Position numbers and translations under genes: made by a program
NCBI GenBank assembly: GCA_963966185.1
Contig: CAWZYM010000028.1
Span: 124,001 to 188,000 of the forward strand
Source: Rhabditoides inermis
Lineage: Eukaryota; Nematoda; Chromadorea; Rhabditida; Rhabditidae
Length of the DNA stretch: 64,000 nt
Direction: 5' to 3'
Notes under the pieces: generated by a model
What the model saw: only the letters and a program-made list of their open reading frames with translations
What the model was told of the DNA's origin: nothing
Databases searched by the model: none
In this document: one piece after another, positions 50,032 through 63,559 of the stretch
How positions within the stretch are numbered: position 1 is the first letter of the stretch
How the letters are laid out: each line of letters opens with the position of its first letter

Positions 50032-53000
50032 ATGGCCCCGCACGAGGTGCCGTCTGCTTCGCGGGCCGAGCTACTGCACATGAACTGGCCCCGCCTCATC
50101 CAGCACTGCAGACAGCAGAGGCAGGAGGTGCGTGCAGGGAGGGGAGGGAGAGGGTTGATGGGGGTGTGTGTCAAGATGCGGGCAGTTTCTTCGAAAGCCA
50201 TTCCGAAATTATTCGAATGGGATACAAGGCATTCCGCAGTCTGCGGGAGTATTCCGAGTGTTCTGAGGGCGATTCGGAAGGCAATTGTGTTTATTGGAGA
50301 CTGTTTTTCAGGCGCGCGCGTCTGCGGGCGTGCCGTTCGTGCGTCTCTCGCTGGCCACGACGCCGTCCGGCGGATGCCGTCTCTACGCACTCGGCACACC
50401 CGCCAGCTCCAGCCACCAAGTACAGAGGGAGAGAGAGGGAAGGTGCTCCATCTACTTGTGCTTTGTAGACTCTGCTCACGTCGGATCTTCCGTGTTCGAC
50501 AGGCGCCGAGGGAGGTGGGGCGACGGGCGCCACTGCCCTTCTCCAGCCACTCTTCCAGCCTGATCAGTTCAAGGTAACTCATTCATTATTACAATTGATT
50601 TTTTTTTGTGGAAAATGTTATTGTTATTACTATGGTGTTGTAGTCAACTCCGTCTGCCGAGTTCTCTCTGATGTGCGAGCGCCAGCGTTCGAGTGTGGTG
50701 ACTGGAGTGAGTGAGTACACACTCGACTCGACTTCCCGACACATACTCCTCACCACCGGGGAGAGCGTTTACCGGTTCTCGCAGGTGAGAAAGCAACGGG
50801 AGACTTTTGTGAAGACGTTTTTGAAGGCTACGTAGTAGGTATTGTGTCTGTCCATGTTGATGGTGTGAATGTGCGGCGTCGACAGGAGTGTGGTTGCAGG
50901 GCCATCTATCCGGGGTGGATCAGCGCGACTCTGGATTCGTGTTCGACGTCCAGATCGCCCCCTGCGACAGCTCACTCATTTCCTTCGTCCTCAACAAACA
51001 GGTGTGTGTGCCGTGTGGTTTGATGTCTATATGTCATCGATTTTCACTGTGTAAAGGTTCACGTGGAGCGGAACGGGCATCTGATGTACGCTACTCGATC
51101 CGACTCGCCCACCCTCACCAATGGAGTGCCCTCGTTCATCGCACAGGAGGAGCTCGACAGGTGAGAGGCGATCCACCATACACTGTCGATTCACCATCTC
51201 CCTCTGCAGGTTCACTGCCTGTTGGTGGAGTCCGTGCGAGCCGCGTCTCCTCTTCGAGAGAGTCGACGAGAGCATGGTCAAGGTACTGCGCTTGCTCTCC
51301 TTTTTTGTTTCTGTTTACGTGTACGTGTTAGGAGCTGAGTTTCTCGTGTCCGGGCCGCGACCTCGCGTCTTGCGGGATGCGCTATCCGACGGCGGGCAGC
51401 GAGAACGCGCACTCTGAGCTGCGCATGATTATGCTGGAGGGAGTCACATCGGTCGAGTACCGGCTGCGAGTGCCCCTCAAGGAGAGGTTCCCCTGGTTCG
51501 AGTACCTCGCCAGGGCCGGCTGGCTCAGCGACGGAAAGACGTGAGTCGGAAAAGATGGTCTTTGCACATACATGGAGGGTTGATTGCGTGTTGCAGTGTG
51601 TGGGTGAAGGTGCTGAACCGGGCGCAGACGAGGTGCGCTGTGGTGCTGCTGCCAGAGAGCGAGTGGTTCGGACTCGACGAGGGCAGGGGATTGTGAGTGT
51701 GGGGTGGGGAAGAAGAGGAAGGAGAGATGGAACAGAGAGTTTCAGTATGAGTGTTTTTTTTTCAGGATCGCTCGTGCTTCGACGCTCATTGAGGAGACGA
51801 GCAATGTATGGATCAACGTGAGTGGTGTAAGGTTGATACTGTTAATTAATTATCGATTGCTTTGCAGGTGCACAACCTGACTGCGTGTGTGTCTGCGCAC
51901 ATGGACTCGATCGATATGATCCACGCGAGCGAGAAGCATAGGTGGGCGTGATAGAAGTCGTCGAAGCATACTGTATTCCAGCCACTGTCACCTGGTGCAC
52001 GTGTCTGCGGAGGTGAACGCGGCACGAGAGCTGGTCAACATCCGAGAGAGACCCATCACACATGTACGGAAGAGAGGGGGGGGGAGAGAGAGATGCCTGT
52101 TCAGGGCGACTACTCTGTGTGCAAGACGTCTGGCTTTGTGCTGGACCGCCCTCGTCAGCTCGTCTACTTCCTCGCCAACCACAGCCATCCCACCGACACA
52201 AACCTGTCAGTTGTTTGTTTGCTTGTTTGTCTCTTTGTGTCTCTGTGTCTCTAATGTTTGTCTCTGTTTTCAGTTTATCTTGTGTCTTTCAGATGCGTTG
52301 CGTCGTACGCGGAGGGTGATACGTCGGATCCGCGCCAGCTGACCGATGGGGATCTCACATACAAGTGAGCATCCTCTCGTCATCTCTCCGCCATCTCCCT
52401 CACTTGTTGTGTTGCAGGCTGGACCGTGCTGCTCACTCTCTCTGCCTTCTACCGGGCGTGGGATTCACGTGTTGGTTGTCCAACATAGGACAACCGCCAG
52501 TTTGCCAGTGCGTATTATAATGTGATGTAACATATTCAGATTATGAAAGGTTGTCCCAAGCCCTGCGGCCCTGCGCTCTCTCGCTGTTGCAAGTGTGAGA
52601 GACAGGCGCACTTCCTGGATACAACGTTATTAAACATATGCCACAAAACATATGTTATGTGTGTGGTGTTGCAGCTACTACGCCCTTGTGCACAACGAGG
52701 GTCGTCTTCCGGCGGCGGTGTGGAAGTGTCAGGTGGTGCTCCCCGGAAGCTCGATCCCTCCCCGCGTATCCGCCCCCGATATGCCCCCGCAGATGATAGA
52801 CATCACCATGCCCTCCACTGGTCAGCATATTGATTGATTGCATGAATGTATTGATAGGTCTTAGAAGTGTAGATGTACTGCGTTGTAGGTCTCCGCCACT
52901 TTGCGATGGTGCTTCGTCCCTCCGGCTGGCGTGCCAACACTTGCTACCCTGTCATACACTACGTGTACGCTGGACCAGGAATACAGCTCGTCAAAAATGA

Positions 53001-53275
53001 CTGGTCCAGGTTCGTTTCCGGTTTTTTTATTAGTTTTCATTGTTTGTGTGTTTCATGTGCGTCTTTTAACGACATCAATCAAAAGAACAATACGGTTCCG
53101 GTCAAAGATGGCATTTATGTTGTTTGATACATATTATGAGGTGTGAATGTGTGTTTGCAGCTGGGCGGCGTTCACTCGCTACACGCGTCTCGGCTTCGTG
53201 GTGGTGATGCTCGACGGACGCGGGTCGTCCAACCGCGGGAGGGACTTCGAGGCGCCCATCAAGTTCCGACTCGTG

Positions 53276-53315
<40 letters not shown>

Positions 53316-53693
53316 TATCCGCCCCACCCCCTCCTCGGCGCAGGGCGACGTGGAGCTGTGCGACCAGGTGGAGGGTCTGCAGGAGGTGGCTCGGCAGACG
53401 GAGGGCCTCTGCGACATGCGCCGCGTCGCCGTCCAGGGATGGAGCTACGGGGGATACATGAGCCTCCTCGCGCTCGCCAAGTACCCGCACGTGTACAGGT
53501 ACTTTATTTGTACTATGTTCTCTTTATTTATGTAAGAATGTTTCAGGTGTGCTGTGGCGGGTGGCGCAGTGACGGACTGGCAGCTGTATGACACTGCGTA
53601 CACGGAGAGGTACCTCGGATACCCACTCACTCCCGCATACCACAGGGCGAGCATCGCGGCCGCCGTCGATCAACTGCCCGATGAGTGGGTGGA

Positions 53694-53736
<43 letters not shown>

Positions 53737-54024
53737 AGGGGGAGGGGGGGACATGTCCTATTCAGGCCGGGCCGTCTTCTGATCGTGCACGGTCTGATCG
53801 ACGAGAACGTGCACTTCCGTCACACGGAGACGCTCATCGAACAGCTGCTCAAGGCCGGCAAGCCATACCAGCTACAGGTGTGTGCCCCCCTCTCTTTCTC
53901 TCTCTCATCCCTCTTCTCTCTCCAGGTGTTTCCCTCGGAGAGGCACGGTGTTCGCCACCTGGAGGCGGCTGCCCACCTCGATGCCAGCACAATCCACTTC
54001 ATCGCTAATGCCCTCAGGGGATGA
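50032..54024 (+). CDS. dpf-3: Dipeptidyl peptidase DPP8/9-like serine protease
   Basis: Exons 50032-50127, 50312-50419, 50469-50573, 50644-50784, 50900-51001, 51057-51160, 51210-51282, 51332-51540, 51597-51692, 51766-51817, 51868-51941, 51982-52063, 52105-52205, 52293-52364, 52418-52474, 52675-52820, 52889-53009, 53161-53272, 53344-53498, 53547-53684, 53766-53877, 53926-54024 (TGA), ~784 residues. Cytosolic S9B peptidases remove Xaa-Pro or Xaa-Ala dipeptides. An N-terminal helical segment and propeller precede PSFIAQEELDRF, which holds the substrate-binding Glu pair, and WWSP. The alpha/beta-hydrolase part has DGRGSSNRG, the nucleophile in GWSYGGY (Ser ~651), VTDWQLYDTAYTERYLG, LIVHGLIDENVHF (Asp) and SERHGVR (His); the triad is intact. 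No signal peptide or membrane anchor separates it from DPP4. The 52474 donor (TG|gttgtc) was chosen because the stronger site at 52511 breaks the frame. Nearest orthologue: nematode dpf-3. Confidence 0.93.
53697..53731. repeat. (GA)n microsatellite, DPP gene intron
   Basis: A purine run on the sense strand of the 81-nt intron 53685-53765, followed by G-rich sequence and a short TTCAG acceptor. The intron thus contains many AG dinucleotides before the used one. Confidence 0.95.
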
Positions 54025-54505
54025 GCGGATATACCATATTTCTAGGTTACGTTCACTCTTTCACTCACTAACATGTAGACTTCCGAAAGGCGAGTATTCC
54101 CCCATCTTCCCGGTTAGACATTGATTTTATTGCAAATGTCGTATTAACATGCGCTAAAAGCTTTGATTATGAGTTCTGTACAGACTGTTTGTTTATAGTA
54201 GAACTGGTGCGGTGATCCAATGCTGTTATGAGTATTATTGTATATTTGAGACACTAGGTCAATCCATGGTTCCCTTGTGCTAGTCAATATTGCGCAAAAC
54301 GCTCTCCAATAAACTATTTATCAAAAACAATTTTCTCTAAGAAAGAACAATAACAACATATAACGATTTACTAGTAACTTCTGTACACAACATGATACGT
54401 GAGGAAAATAAGTTCAAATACCTTATTGATGAGTGGAATAAGAGAAAAGTCGTGAGTGAAGAGTGACCGAAGATGGAGTTGAAGAAGTGAGGTGTTTGGA
54501 GGAGC
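54025..54505. other. Convergent 3' region, DPP and Tudor genes
   Basis: Holds both 3' UTRs. No exon recognised. Confidence 0.6.
54308..54313 (+). other. Poly(A) signal of DPP gene
   Basis: AATAAA 284 nt after the stop, in the 3' spacer shared with the convergent Tudor gene. Confidence 0.5.
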
Positions 54506-56223
54506 TCACTGGTCGCAGGCAGCCCTGCGAAGGTTCTTTCCTCGCTGGCAGCCGCCCGGACAGAGGATGTCATCGCAGAACAGGGCACTCGACGTGCGAG
54601 ACACGCGCCCCACACTCACCTAGACACAGTGCACACTCGACCCAACCACCACCCACCACTATGTGCGTGTCCTCCACGCCCATCACTACGAACTTGTGCC
54701 GCCGCGACGACGTCCCTCCAACACCACACAGCCACTGCCACTCGTCGAGGCTCATCTCACATTGGAACAATTCAATAGCAACACACACTCTCGACTCACG
54801 TCGGTGTGGTAGGCGCAGCGAATGGCGACGGAGGGAAGGCGGGAGCAGGGCTCGGGCATTTCCACAGGACACTCGCTCACCACCATCTACAATGATCATG
54901 TGGGTAACCAACGGTCAGCACAACTGTCAGCTGATACGGCAGAAATCGTGTGTGCCTTGTAGGACGTGCATGCTTGTTTTTCGAGCACCATTTATAAAGA
55001 AGAAAAATAACGCACGTTCTCGCCCGTGTCGACACAGTAAACGAGAAAGTTGTAGCCGGCTGAAAACGGAATATAATCGATAAATTTATGGGAGGACGCA
55101 CGCTGTCCGTCGGTGTTGTGTTGGCGTTTGACTACGCGGACGCGTCTCCACTCGCCGGCCGGGCCGCGCACCGCGCACTCCTTCCCCGCGCACGCCCCAT
55201 CCCACGACGACTGTGGGGGAGACGACGAGAGGTGCCTGAAGGGGTCATGTAGGCGAGATAGTCAGCATTTCTATCCTAGTAACGACTCACGTGGTGATGT
55301 GTGCGTGCAGCTCGTCGAGGAGCTTCTGCACGTGTTCGTTGTGCACGTAGAAGTGGTCGGGTGAATACGCGGCCGCCACCCGGCCCTTGAACGTGTCCCC
55401 GATCCGCCAGCGCTTCCCACTGACGGTGGAAGCTGTGAGAACAAGAGACAGTGTACCCACCTCTTGCGCAGCTCCTTGTCAAACTCGCTGCGCATGCGGA
55501 TAGCGTCCTCCATCGACGGCGTCGTCTCGCCGCGGTACGCGTTCTGCAACACATCTACATTAGTAAAGTAAATTGTCTCACTTGTACGGGCGGCTTGCAC
55601 ATGTTGGGACAGGCGATGGGGATGGTGTGTGGGAGGGAGAGCGAGCGACGGCGGCCCGTGCGTGTCTCCATCGCATCGCACACGCGCTTCACGTAGAACG
55701 ACGTGCGCGAGAACCACTAACAGAATCGAAGCCAGTAAAAGATACCGAAATAAACGTACCGATATCTTGGGCAGCGTCTTGAGGTTCTTCTCCAGCTCGT
55801 TGAGCTCGTTCTCGCGAATGTTCTGCAATGTGCGTAGAGAGGGCACCTCCGCGGTCGTACCTTGCCGGGCCGAGCTGCGTAGATGAACGCCTCGTAGGCC
55901 GGCCGGTCGCACATGTCGAGTGAGGGAATGCACTTGTCGGGCTTCAGACGCATCCGTTTCTCGCATCCTAAGAACTCATCTCACACCATTTCGGAGTGTC
56001 AAAATGTACCTCGGTTAGGGTAGACGCGTTCGCGCAGCCTGCGATAATTGGAAGAACGACGAGACGAACGCTACAGAAAATAGGAATAATAACAACAACA
56101 TAAGCTAACCTCAGGAATGAATCCGCGAGCAGTGACGGGGCGAGTCACACGCGACGAGACGATATCCTCGGGCTGCGAGGAGCATATAGACATAAGCTCG
56201 ATCTCTGACACCACGTCTGCCAT
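54506..56223 (-). CDS. Single-Tudor-domain protein
   Basis: Exons 5' to 3': 56223-56110, 56070-56010, 55967-55861, 55822-55760, 55716-55582, 55543-55461, 55419-55291, 55235-55102, 55059-55016, 54886-54800, 54755-54657, 54619-54506 (TGA), ~389 residues. The first ~190 residues are not recognised; they hold basic and Cys-containing stretches (GCEKRMRLKPDKC, LDMCDRPAYEAF, NMCKPPVQ). An extended Tudor domain follows: KRWRIGDTFKGRVAAAY, FYVHNEHVQKLLDEL, GKECAVR, EWRRVRVV, NFLVYCVDTGE, then ECPVEMPEPCSRLPSVAIRC. Tudor domains of this shape read symmetrically dimethylated arginine, often in germline RNA granules; here the ligand and compartment are inferred only. The C-terminal tail (DEWQWLCGVGG, DDILCPGGCQRG) is Cys-rich and unfamiliar. 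The ATG directly follows TTTTCAG, a likely trans-splice site. One acceptor is GTGAG (54756). Confidence 0.78.
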
Positions 56224-56230
56224 CTGAAAA
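56224..56230 (-). promoter_or_regulatory. Likely trans-splice acceptor, Tudor gene
   Basis: On the minus strand TTTTCAG abuts the ATG at 56223 with no intervening base. Confidence 0.5.
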
Positions 56231-57334
56231 GTAGACAAAAACAAAATAACATCAAAACAAGTTTACAGATGAACAAGAAAAAAAATTTAAAAAAATATTG
56301 ACTACGATCGATGTTTACGTTCTATTTACGCCTAATAGGCTTTGACGTACTGTAACAATTATTTATTATTAGGAATTAGTAACTATCAGCATTGCAAGTG
56401 TAGTATTTTATTAATTATACATCAAACATTTATTTATTAAACATTTTTCTTCTCATTTGTTTTTATTTTTGTATTACCCATGTCCCAACCCCTGATGTGC
56501 AACTGGCCCCGCCCACTCGTGGCAATTACGAGCTGCTGTGGACGAGAGCGGGGGAGGGCGGGGCTGGCTCGCGCACCCGACGCCATATCCTCTCTCCCGG
56601 AGATGGGTCGGATTAACGAAGCTCCATTGTCCTTGCCCTCGGGCCACTCTCCCCCCTCCCTTCCTATTCCGACGAGCCGCTATACTTCCTGTCGCCACTT
56701 CATTTAATTCCACTACACATTCCCTCCGCTAGGGCCCTACAGAGCACTCTCCATTTGGTCAACCGTTGTTTTTGCTGAGGGCGGTTGACCAGGCGGGCTA
56801 GCTTCATTATTCATGCGGTGTCACCGCCTGCCTAGTTCCTACCATGTCTCTCTTGGCGTCTTTGGCTCGTTGACAGATGTGTGGTATGAGTGATTCCGCG
56901 CGAGTGAATGAATGAGCCTCTCCCTCCCGACCAACTGCGCACATTCATTTCATATTAGAAGAATGCGCGATGTGTCACTTCATATCACGCTGCGCCGCGC
57001 TCTAAAAAAACTAGTCAACCCGAGTGCGCGTGGCGTATTGCTGTAATCATATGTATGATATATGCGTGATTGGACAGCGACGGCGCGAGTGAAATCCATC
57101 CGGGGCAATTGCCCGCACAGCCACACGCAATGTAATTTGTGTGTGTGGCAACTATTGCGGTGCGCGTCGTCACTGCTGTGAGGAGGGTGGGGTCGAAGGT
57201 CGACTGCTCCTCCTCCTCCTCCTCCTCCTCCCCTCTGCTCCTCCTTCTCTCTCCAACTCCTATACACACCTAATGAGAGAGTCGCGAGTGTGGCTGCAAT
57301 TTGTAGTGGAATGCGATCCATATGAGCCCTATAC

Positions 57335-57371
<37 letters not shown>

Positions 57372-57600
57372 GGAGAGAGATTGAAGGAGAGGAGCACAAG
57401 CACGCTAATTTACAATCCGACCCTCTCATTTGCCTTTGCGAACTCTTCCTATTTCGCTGTCATACCGCCGGCTTTTGCTCATTTCGCGCTCGTGCGTCTC
57501 GTTTTATAGCTGGCTCTCTGCCCAATCTCTCATCCATTTCCTTTCAGCCATCCCAGTAGCGGTAGAAGGATGCGGTAGAAGGATCTAGAAGACGTCAACG
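56231..57600. other. Divergent intergenic region, Tudor and cadherin genes
   Basis: AT-rich for the first 250 bp, then mixed composition with (TCC)n at about 57207-57235 and a GA run at 57340-57369. No exon recognised. Likely promoter DNA for both genes. Confidence 0.55.
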
Positions 57601-57819
57601 ATGCATCGACAACGACACTTTTATATTTCTACGCTGTTATGTACTATATTGTTGACCGCGTGTCACTCACAGGTTCGTCTCTCGTTCATTTTCTTGAATG
57701 TGCACTGATTGCGGTGATTTCGTTACACGGTCCACTTTCTCGCCCATTTCCCCTCGTCTCCCTTGCAAGAGTTCTCTTCGGGTGCAGTGAGGCGAAAGCG
57801 AGGAGAGAGAGAGAGAGAG

Positions 57820-57866
<47 letters not shown>

Positions 57867-58799
57867 CGTTCTCACATGTTCTTTAGCGTTGCGAAGTGAA
57901 ACTGGGATTAGCGCGCATTGTGTCGCTCTCGCTTCTCACAACTTGCCCTGGTCGTGGACTAATCAGGCTTACCTGCCACCCTATCCCGTCCACCTGTCCC
58001 TCTATGTTGTGCAACAGAATGACCCTCTGGAGACGGTCGCCGGGTCAAAACATGGAATATGCTAATGCGTCCTCCTCTCTCTCCCGCATGTATTCAACGC
58101 GCATACCAAATCGCGAGGAAAAACGGCGGAGCTCCTTGGCAGTAATGAGTTGTGCACTAATGGGCGATGAGCGAGGAGGGTGGTGGTAGGTGGAAGTGCC
58201 GGCTTTGGTGCTGAGTGCGAGAGAGAGAGGCAGGCATGCAGGAGGGATCCGTACGAGAGTAGCCCGCCGATTAAAAGGACAGCACGGAAATTGGTTGCGC
58301 GCGCATTCTTTCGCTACTGCTGCTGACGGCTTCATGCAATTGGAGAGTGAATGGAGTAATTGAAAGGTCCTCTCTCGCTCGCATAGTGTTTCATAGTGCG
58401 CGGGCGGGGGGGAGTGTTGTGTTGTGTGTGTTATTCAATTGCCGAGCAGACACTGCAGGGGAAAGTACGAAACATAACAAAACAATTGCAGACTCACTCG
58501 GTGTCGGTGTCTCCCCTGGTGCCACCAGGATGGCTGGTGCTGGATCTGCCTCACCAAGGACTCATCCAAACAGATGAGGGCATCTTCCTGCAGAACTCTC
58601 GCGAAGCGCCATTCTTCACCACCAACAACCACAGCCAGGTAGATATATTGATTCTTTCCATATTTGATTTGATCTTCAGTTGGTGACGTCATCGTCTCTG
58701 GAGTCGCTCCGAGGCAAGAAGTTTCCTCTCTACATCCTCACACAGCGACCGCCATTCAAGCGCTCGCTCACTGTCGATGTGACAGTGCCGGAGGAGTGA

Positions 58800-58849
<50 letters not shown>

Positions 58850-59436
58850 TTCTCTCTCACCTCTCTCCCTTCAGCCCCGTGGAGTTCACCTCTTCCATCT
58901 ACACTGTGCGCATTCGATCGGATCTGCGTGAGGGCAGTGTGATTCCGGGCGACCTCCGTCTCTCCAGCAAGACGAGGGCCGTCTTCCACTCCCTCTCCCC
59001 CATCCACCACCTCCCCATCGATGTCGTCACCAAGAACTGGGTCGACGGCTCCTATGCGCAGGTACTTTCGTATTTCTCTTCTTTCTATGTGTTCTCACCA
59101 TTCTCTTTGAGCTGGTGTTGCGTCGTCCGATCGCGGCGAGCGACCCGCGCCAGTTCTCCATCTACGTGTCCGCCACTCCGAACGAGTCGCAGTCGCGCGC
59201 GATCGCGAGTTGTCGCGTCGACATCCACATCGAGACCGTCCAAGTCGCGCCGCCCAAGTTCGAAGCCGAACAGTGAGTGTTTCGCAATTCTCTATGTTTG
59301 TGTGTTTCTCGTGTTATGTTTCTGACTCACGAATGTAATGAGGTTCCCATCAGTTTCCCCTTTCTTCTCAGCTATTTCACAACCGTCCCGACGACACCTC
59401 CGTTCGCCAACGTCATACGCGTGTATGCGAGGTGAG

Positions 59437-59468
<32 letters not shown>

Positions 59469-60758
59469 TGAGAGGGGGAGAGAGATGAGAGGGGGAGTGA
59501 ATGACCGTCTGTTGTTGGTTGTTTATCCGGAGGGCGCGAGCTCGAAACTGCTGCCAATTGGGGCTGGCTTCTCGCATTAGTGGAATGAGGGATGAGGGAT
59601 GTGGAATTGGACTGTCGGTTTCAGGTCGAAGGGCATCGTCGCGTATCGAGTCGATCCGGAGTCTGCTCCCTTCGATGTCTCTCCCTATTCTGGCGATGTA
59701 TTCACAACCACCCGCATCTCCGAGGGAAAACACAAGTTCCACGTCGTGGCTAGAGACGCCATCGGACAGGTAGGACATTGTTTACTTGTTTGTTTACATG
59801 TTTACTCTCAGGAATCGCGTGCTTCTGTTGTGATCGCCGTCGATCCAACACTCGCGGAGACGAAGAAGAGGAAGCAGCGTTTGCGGCGGGACCCTGGAGA
59901 GCTGAGGCTGTTGGTGAGAGAGAACCAGCCGGTCGGACTGCTAGACAAGGTGAGTCTCTGCTCCCCTCGCTTCTACCCCCTCCTTCAGAGAGTGCCGCTG
60001 TTCGCGGGCGAGCGCATCACCCTCGCACCCATCGTCAAGGAGTTCGTGACTGTACGCGAAGATGGCTCCCTCGAACTCACCAAGCCACTCAACTACGAGA
60101 AGACCAAGGACGTCCACTACACCATCCAGATAGACAACTCCAGACGATGTGAGTGTGTTCACGACGTTTACTCGAGTATCCGCGGGCTCTGTCTACTCTA
60201 TTGCCCGTGTGTATTGCATCCCCCCCCTCTCCCTGGTGTCTCTTCCATTGGCGTGCTCTCTCTCGCGCTCTTGTCAATTTGAATGAGTTTTGACGCGTAC
60301 GGGGCTTGTCATGCGCGCGCGAGGTATGAATGAATGCTATATCAGGGCCTCCGAGTATCATGCCCCCGGGGACCTCATCCTCAACCAATTTGCTAATGAA
60401 GTGTGTGTTTCCATTCACTCTGCGCCCTCTTCACTCGCGCACTCTCTCGCATTTCTCATACTGCCCCCAGGGGTCAGTCATCTGGTCGTCCAAAAACGGA
60501 GAGGGGGACAAGGGTATATGGGATAATGGGATTATCGCTGCCACCTCGCAGACAGAGACAGCTGCAATCGAGAGAGAGAGAGGGGGGGGTGGACTGTCCG
60601 CGAATCAATGCCGTATCCACGCACACATTCCCCTCTTTTTCCGCGCAGAAAAGCCCAAGGTAGATCAATACGGTCGGAAGCGCATGGGCGACATATAGTG
60701 ATTTATTACCTCGAGACACTGCGCGAGGAGTCGTTTAGTGCGTCGCTCGAGAAGTGAG

Positions 60759-60808
<50 letters not shown>

Positions 60809-62159
60809 GTGAGTGAGCCCTCCGTATACGCACTCACCTTTTACGACGCCTCAGGGACGAAAGCGAAGCACTTTTTTGGCAGAGCTCTCTTTTTGTTGTT
60901 AGTGTGTGGCTATGGATTGGAAGGGGGTTCGATTCTTTGTCTCTTGCGTGGCAGGCGCCGTCAAAGACGCGCTTCATTTGCATAAGCGATGATCCGCCTT
61001 ATGTTCGGGGAGAGGATCCATTTCCGGGGAGGGGAGAAGGAGGAGGAAGAGGAGGAGGAGGAGGAGGAGAGAGGGAGCAGCATCACTCTTTGGTCACGCC
61101 TAAATTACCATTCTGTCCGAGAGAAGGCGAGTAAGTGTTCGTTCTTTGGCTCGCTCCTTTTTATTGGGCGTGCATTATGGGGTGTCTCCTGCGGTGTGAA
61201 ATGAGGTTCTGTCACCTACATTCTCGTTCTCCTTATGAGGTTTCCCCCTCGACATTGTCTCTCGCACCTCATTTGGCACGGACATGCGAAAGAGGCGAAG
61301 AGTGTGCGGGTGGAAGAGGTGCAGACGCGAGAGTGCGTGAGACAGCGTGTGGTGGGAGGAGGGCCAGAGAGAGCAGGTGCGTGCCAAGCCGGGACAATGA
61401 CTGGATGTGCAGGCACTGTGATATAATTGCACGTGTGTTCGGGGCACAGGTGGAGGCATGTTGTAGGCTGGCAGGAGAGGAAGGGACCATGTCCTCTTTC
61501 TCTCTCTCGCTGGGGACCATGTCCTCCCTCTGATCCGGACCACGCTCGGCTGCGTATCAAAAGACGCGGTGCGCTGTGATGCGGCGATTACTGGATTAGC
61601 TGCCAGCCGTGTCGTGTGGTAGCCATGACGATCCATTGTGCACCTCTGATTTGCATACACACCACATTTGCATATCCAGAGGGACTTCACAGGTGGTTAA
61701 AAGAGAGTTCAAGGGCCGGCCATATTGCCACCACATTCCATAATGCGTGCCCACTTGATGACGCCTGTTTATGGGCGGATTTGCGGGTCAAGGGTCCGTG
61801 ATAGGTATACTATACCCCCCCCCCCCCTCCTCCTCTCGCATCTGCCTTGGCGTGGGAGAATGTGAGGGTCCCTCTTCCGTCGGAAGTCAATTTCGCCACC
61901 TAATTGGTTTATGCGCGGAGCTGGCGGCAGCTCTCGAGGATTGGAATCGAGTGGATACGGGGTGTGATTCTCTCCTCCTTCTCTCGTGTGCGCAATCAAC
62001 GTCTCCTCTAATTGAATTGACTCGCCGGAATCGGTGTGGAGAAAACTGCGAGAGTGGAGGAAAGGGATACTCACAGCTGACCTCTTATCATTGTGGAGTA
62101 GTCTAATTGTTCAGCGAGTGAATGCACCCTTCCATATGTTCCGTCGCGCATGTCCAGAT

Positions 62160-62198
<39 letters not shown>

Positions 62199-63513
62199 GT
62201 GCCAGATGCTGCTCATTCAGATACGAGGTGTAAAACACTCGAATCGCTCGGAGGGATCTCCACTCTGCTAAGAGAGGGAGAGAGAAATGGAGAGAGAAGG
62301 AGAGAGAGAGGGAGAGAGGGAGGGAGTCTTGTACACCCACTCTCATCCCACCGCCATACCACATTTACTAGCAATGCGCTCCATAAAACTGCCGAGTACT
62401 ACTGGACCACATCAGTATTCTGGCAGGATGTGTTTTTGGAATGAGAGAGTATCCCTTCTCCTCCTTCCCCCCTCTCTCTCACTCAGTGGAACTCTAAAGA
62501 GAAAGGGAGAGCTCGATTTGGAATGCAAGAACACATCGCTCCATAAATAAGCTGCACATTTTTCGGGGGGAGCGAGCGGGGAAGAGTTGGGATGGGAGTA
62601 TGGTGGAAGCGATAATGTGTGGTGGGAGGAGAGGGGGCAGAATGATGCATGAGGGACTGTGATATTGCGGGCCTCTAATCCGGCTGGCAGAATGCGCCCG
62701 TCGCTCTCATATCCCCCTCCCCCTCCCTCGCGCCCTTTGAAGAGCCCTCGATGAGCGGATATTGTTTACTTGTTTACTGCCACTGCTCCTTGGTCCATCC
62801 ATCCATCTATCCATGTTTCGCAGCTCCCTGGGGGACTGACCTCGGAGAGAAGGGAGAGAACAGGCATAATGCAGTTAGAACTGCCCTCCGAACCTCTATC
62901 ATCCCTTGATTGCTGCCTTATATGGGCGGCAATTAGACAGCATGACGTCATTCTGAGAAAAAAGGTGGCCAAATTGGGGGATTGATATGTTGGCGAGAGG
63001 TAAATTCATAAACAACCAACTTGTCTTGCGGACTATAGGTAATTGTAGGCGATGGCACCTGTCAACTCTGCACAGTAGCAGTAATCAGAGCGGCGGTGCC
63101 GACTTGGTAATTACCCATCCCCCTACTGTCTATTGTTCTCGATTTACAGCTTTCTTCCCTCATTGCATATTCCTTTGGCGCTGCCGCCGCGTCTTTCTTT
63201 GTAGAAAATACAGGCATGGCAGACGGCGTATGGTAGTAAAAGAGAGTTGCGCAATGAGAATCATAGAAAGGGAACATGGAATGCAAGGGACTGAAGCAAG
63301 GGAATGAAACGGAGCATCAAACGATCTACAATCAATAGAATATATAAGTGAATATACTTACGATAATTGTTTGCAGCCCGAGTGCAGACGATCCATGTAG
63401 TGGTTGTGGATGTGGATGAACCTCCCGCATTCGTCAACGGACCGAAACCATACCTGGCCGTCGTCCCCCTAGACAGACCCATCGGGTTCCACGTGTACAA
63501 GGTAGGAGTCCAT

Positions 63514-63559
<46 letters not shown>

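Noticed and set aside
52512..52674. Possible extra Cys-rich DPP exon (from about 52543)
   Set aside because: It would keep phase after the donor at 52511, but it inserts ~17 residues with no counterpart in DPP8/9; the donor at 52474 gives a better family match.
56480..56732. Overlapping short frames near 56.5 kb
   Set aside because: No splice sites or homology, and frames are open on both strands only because of GC-rich composition.
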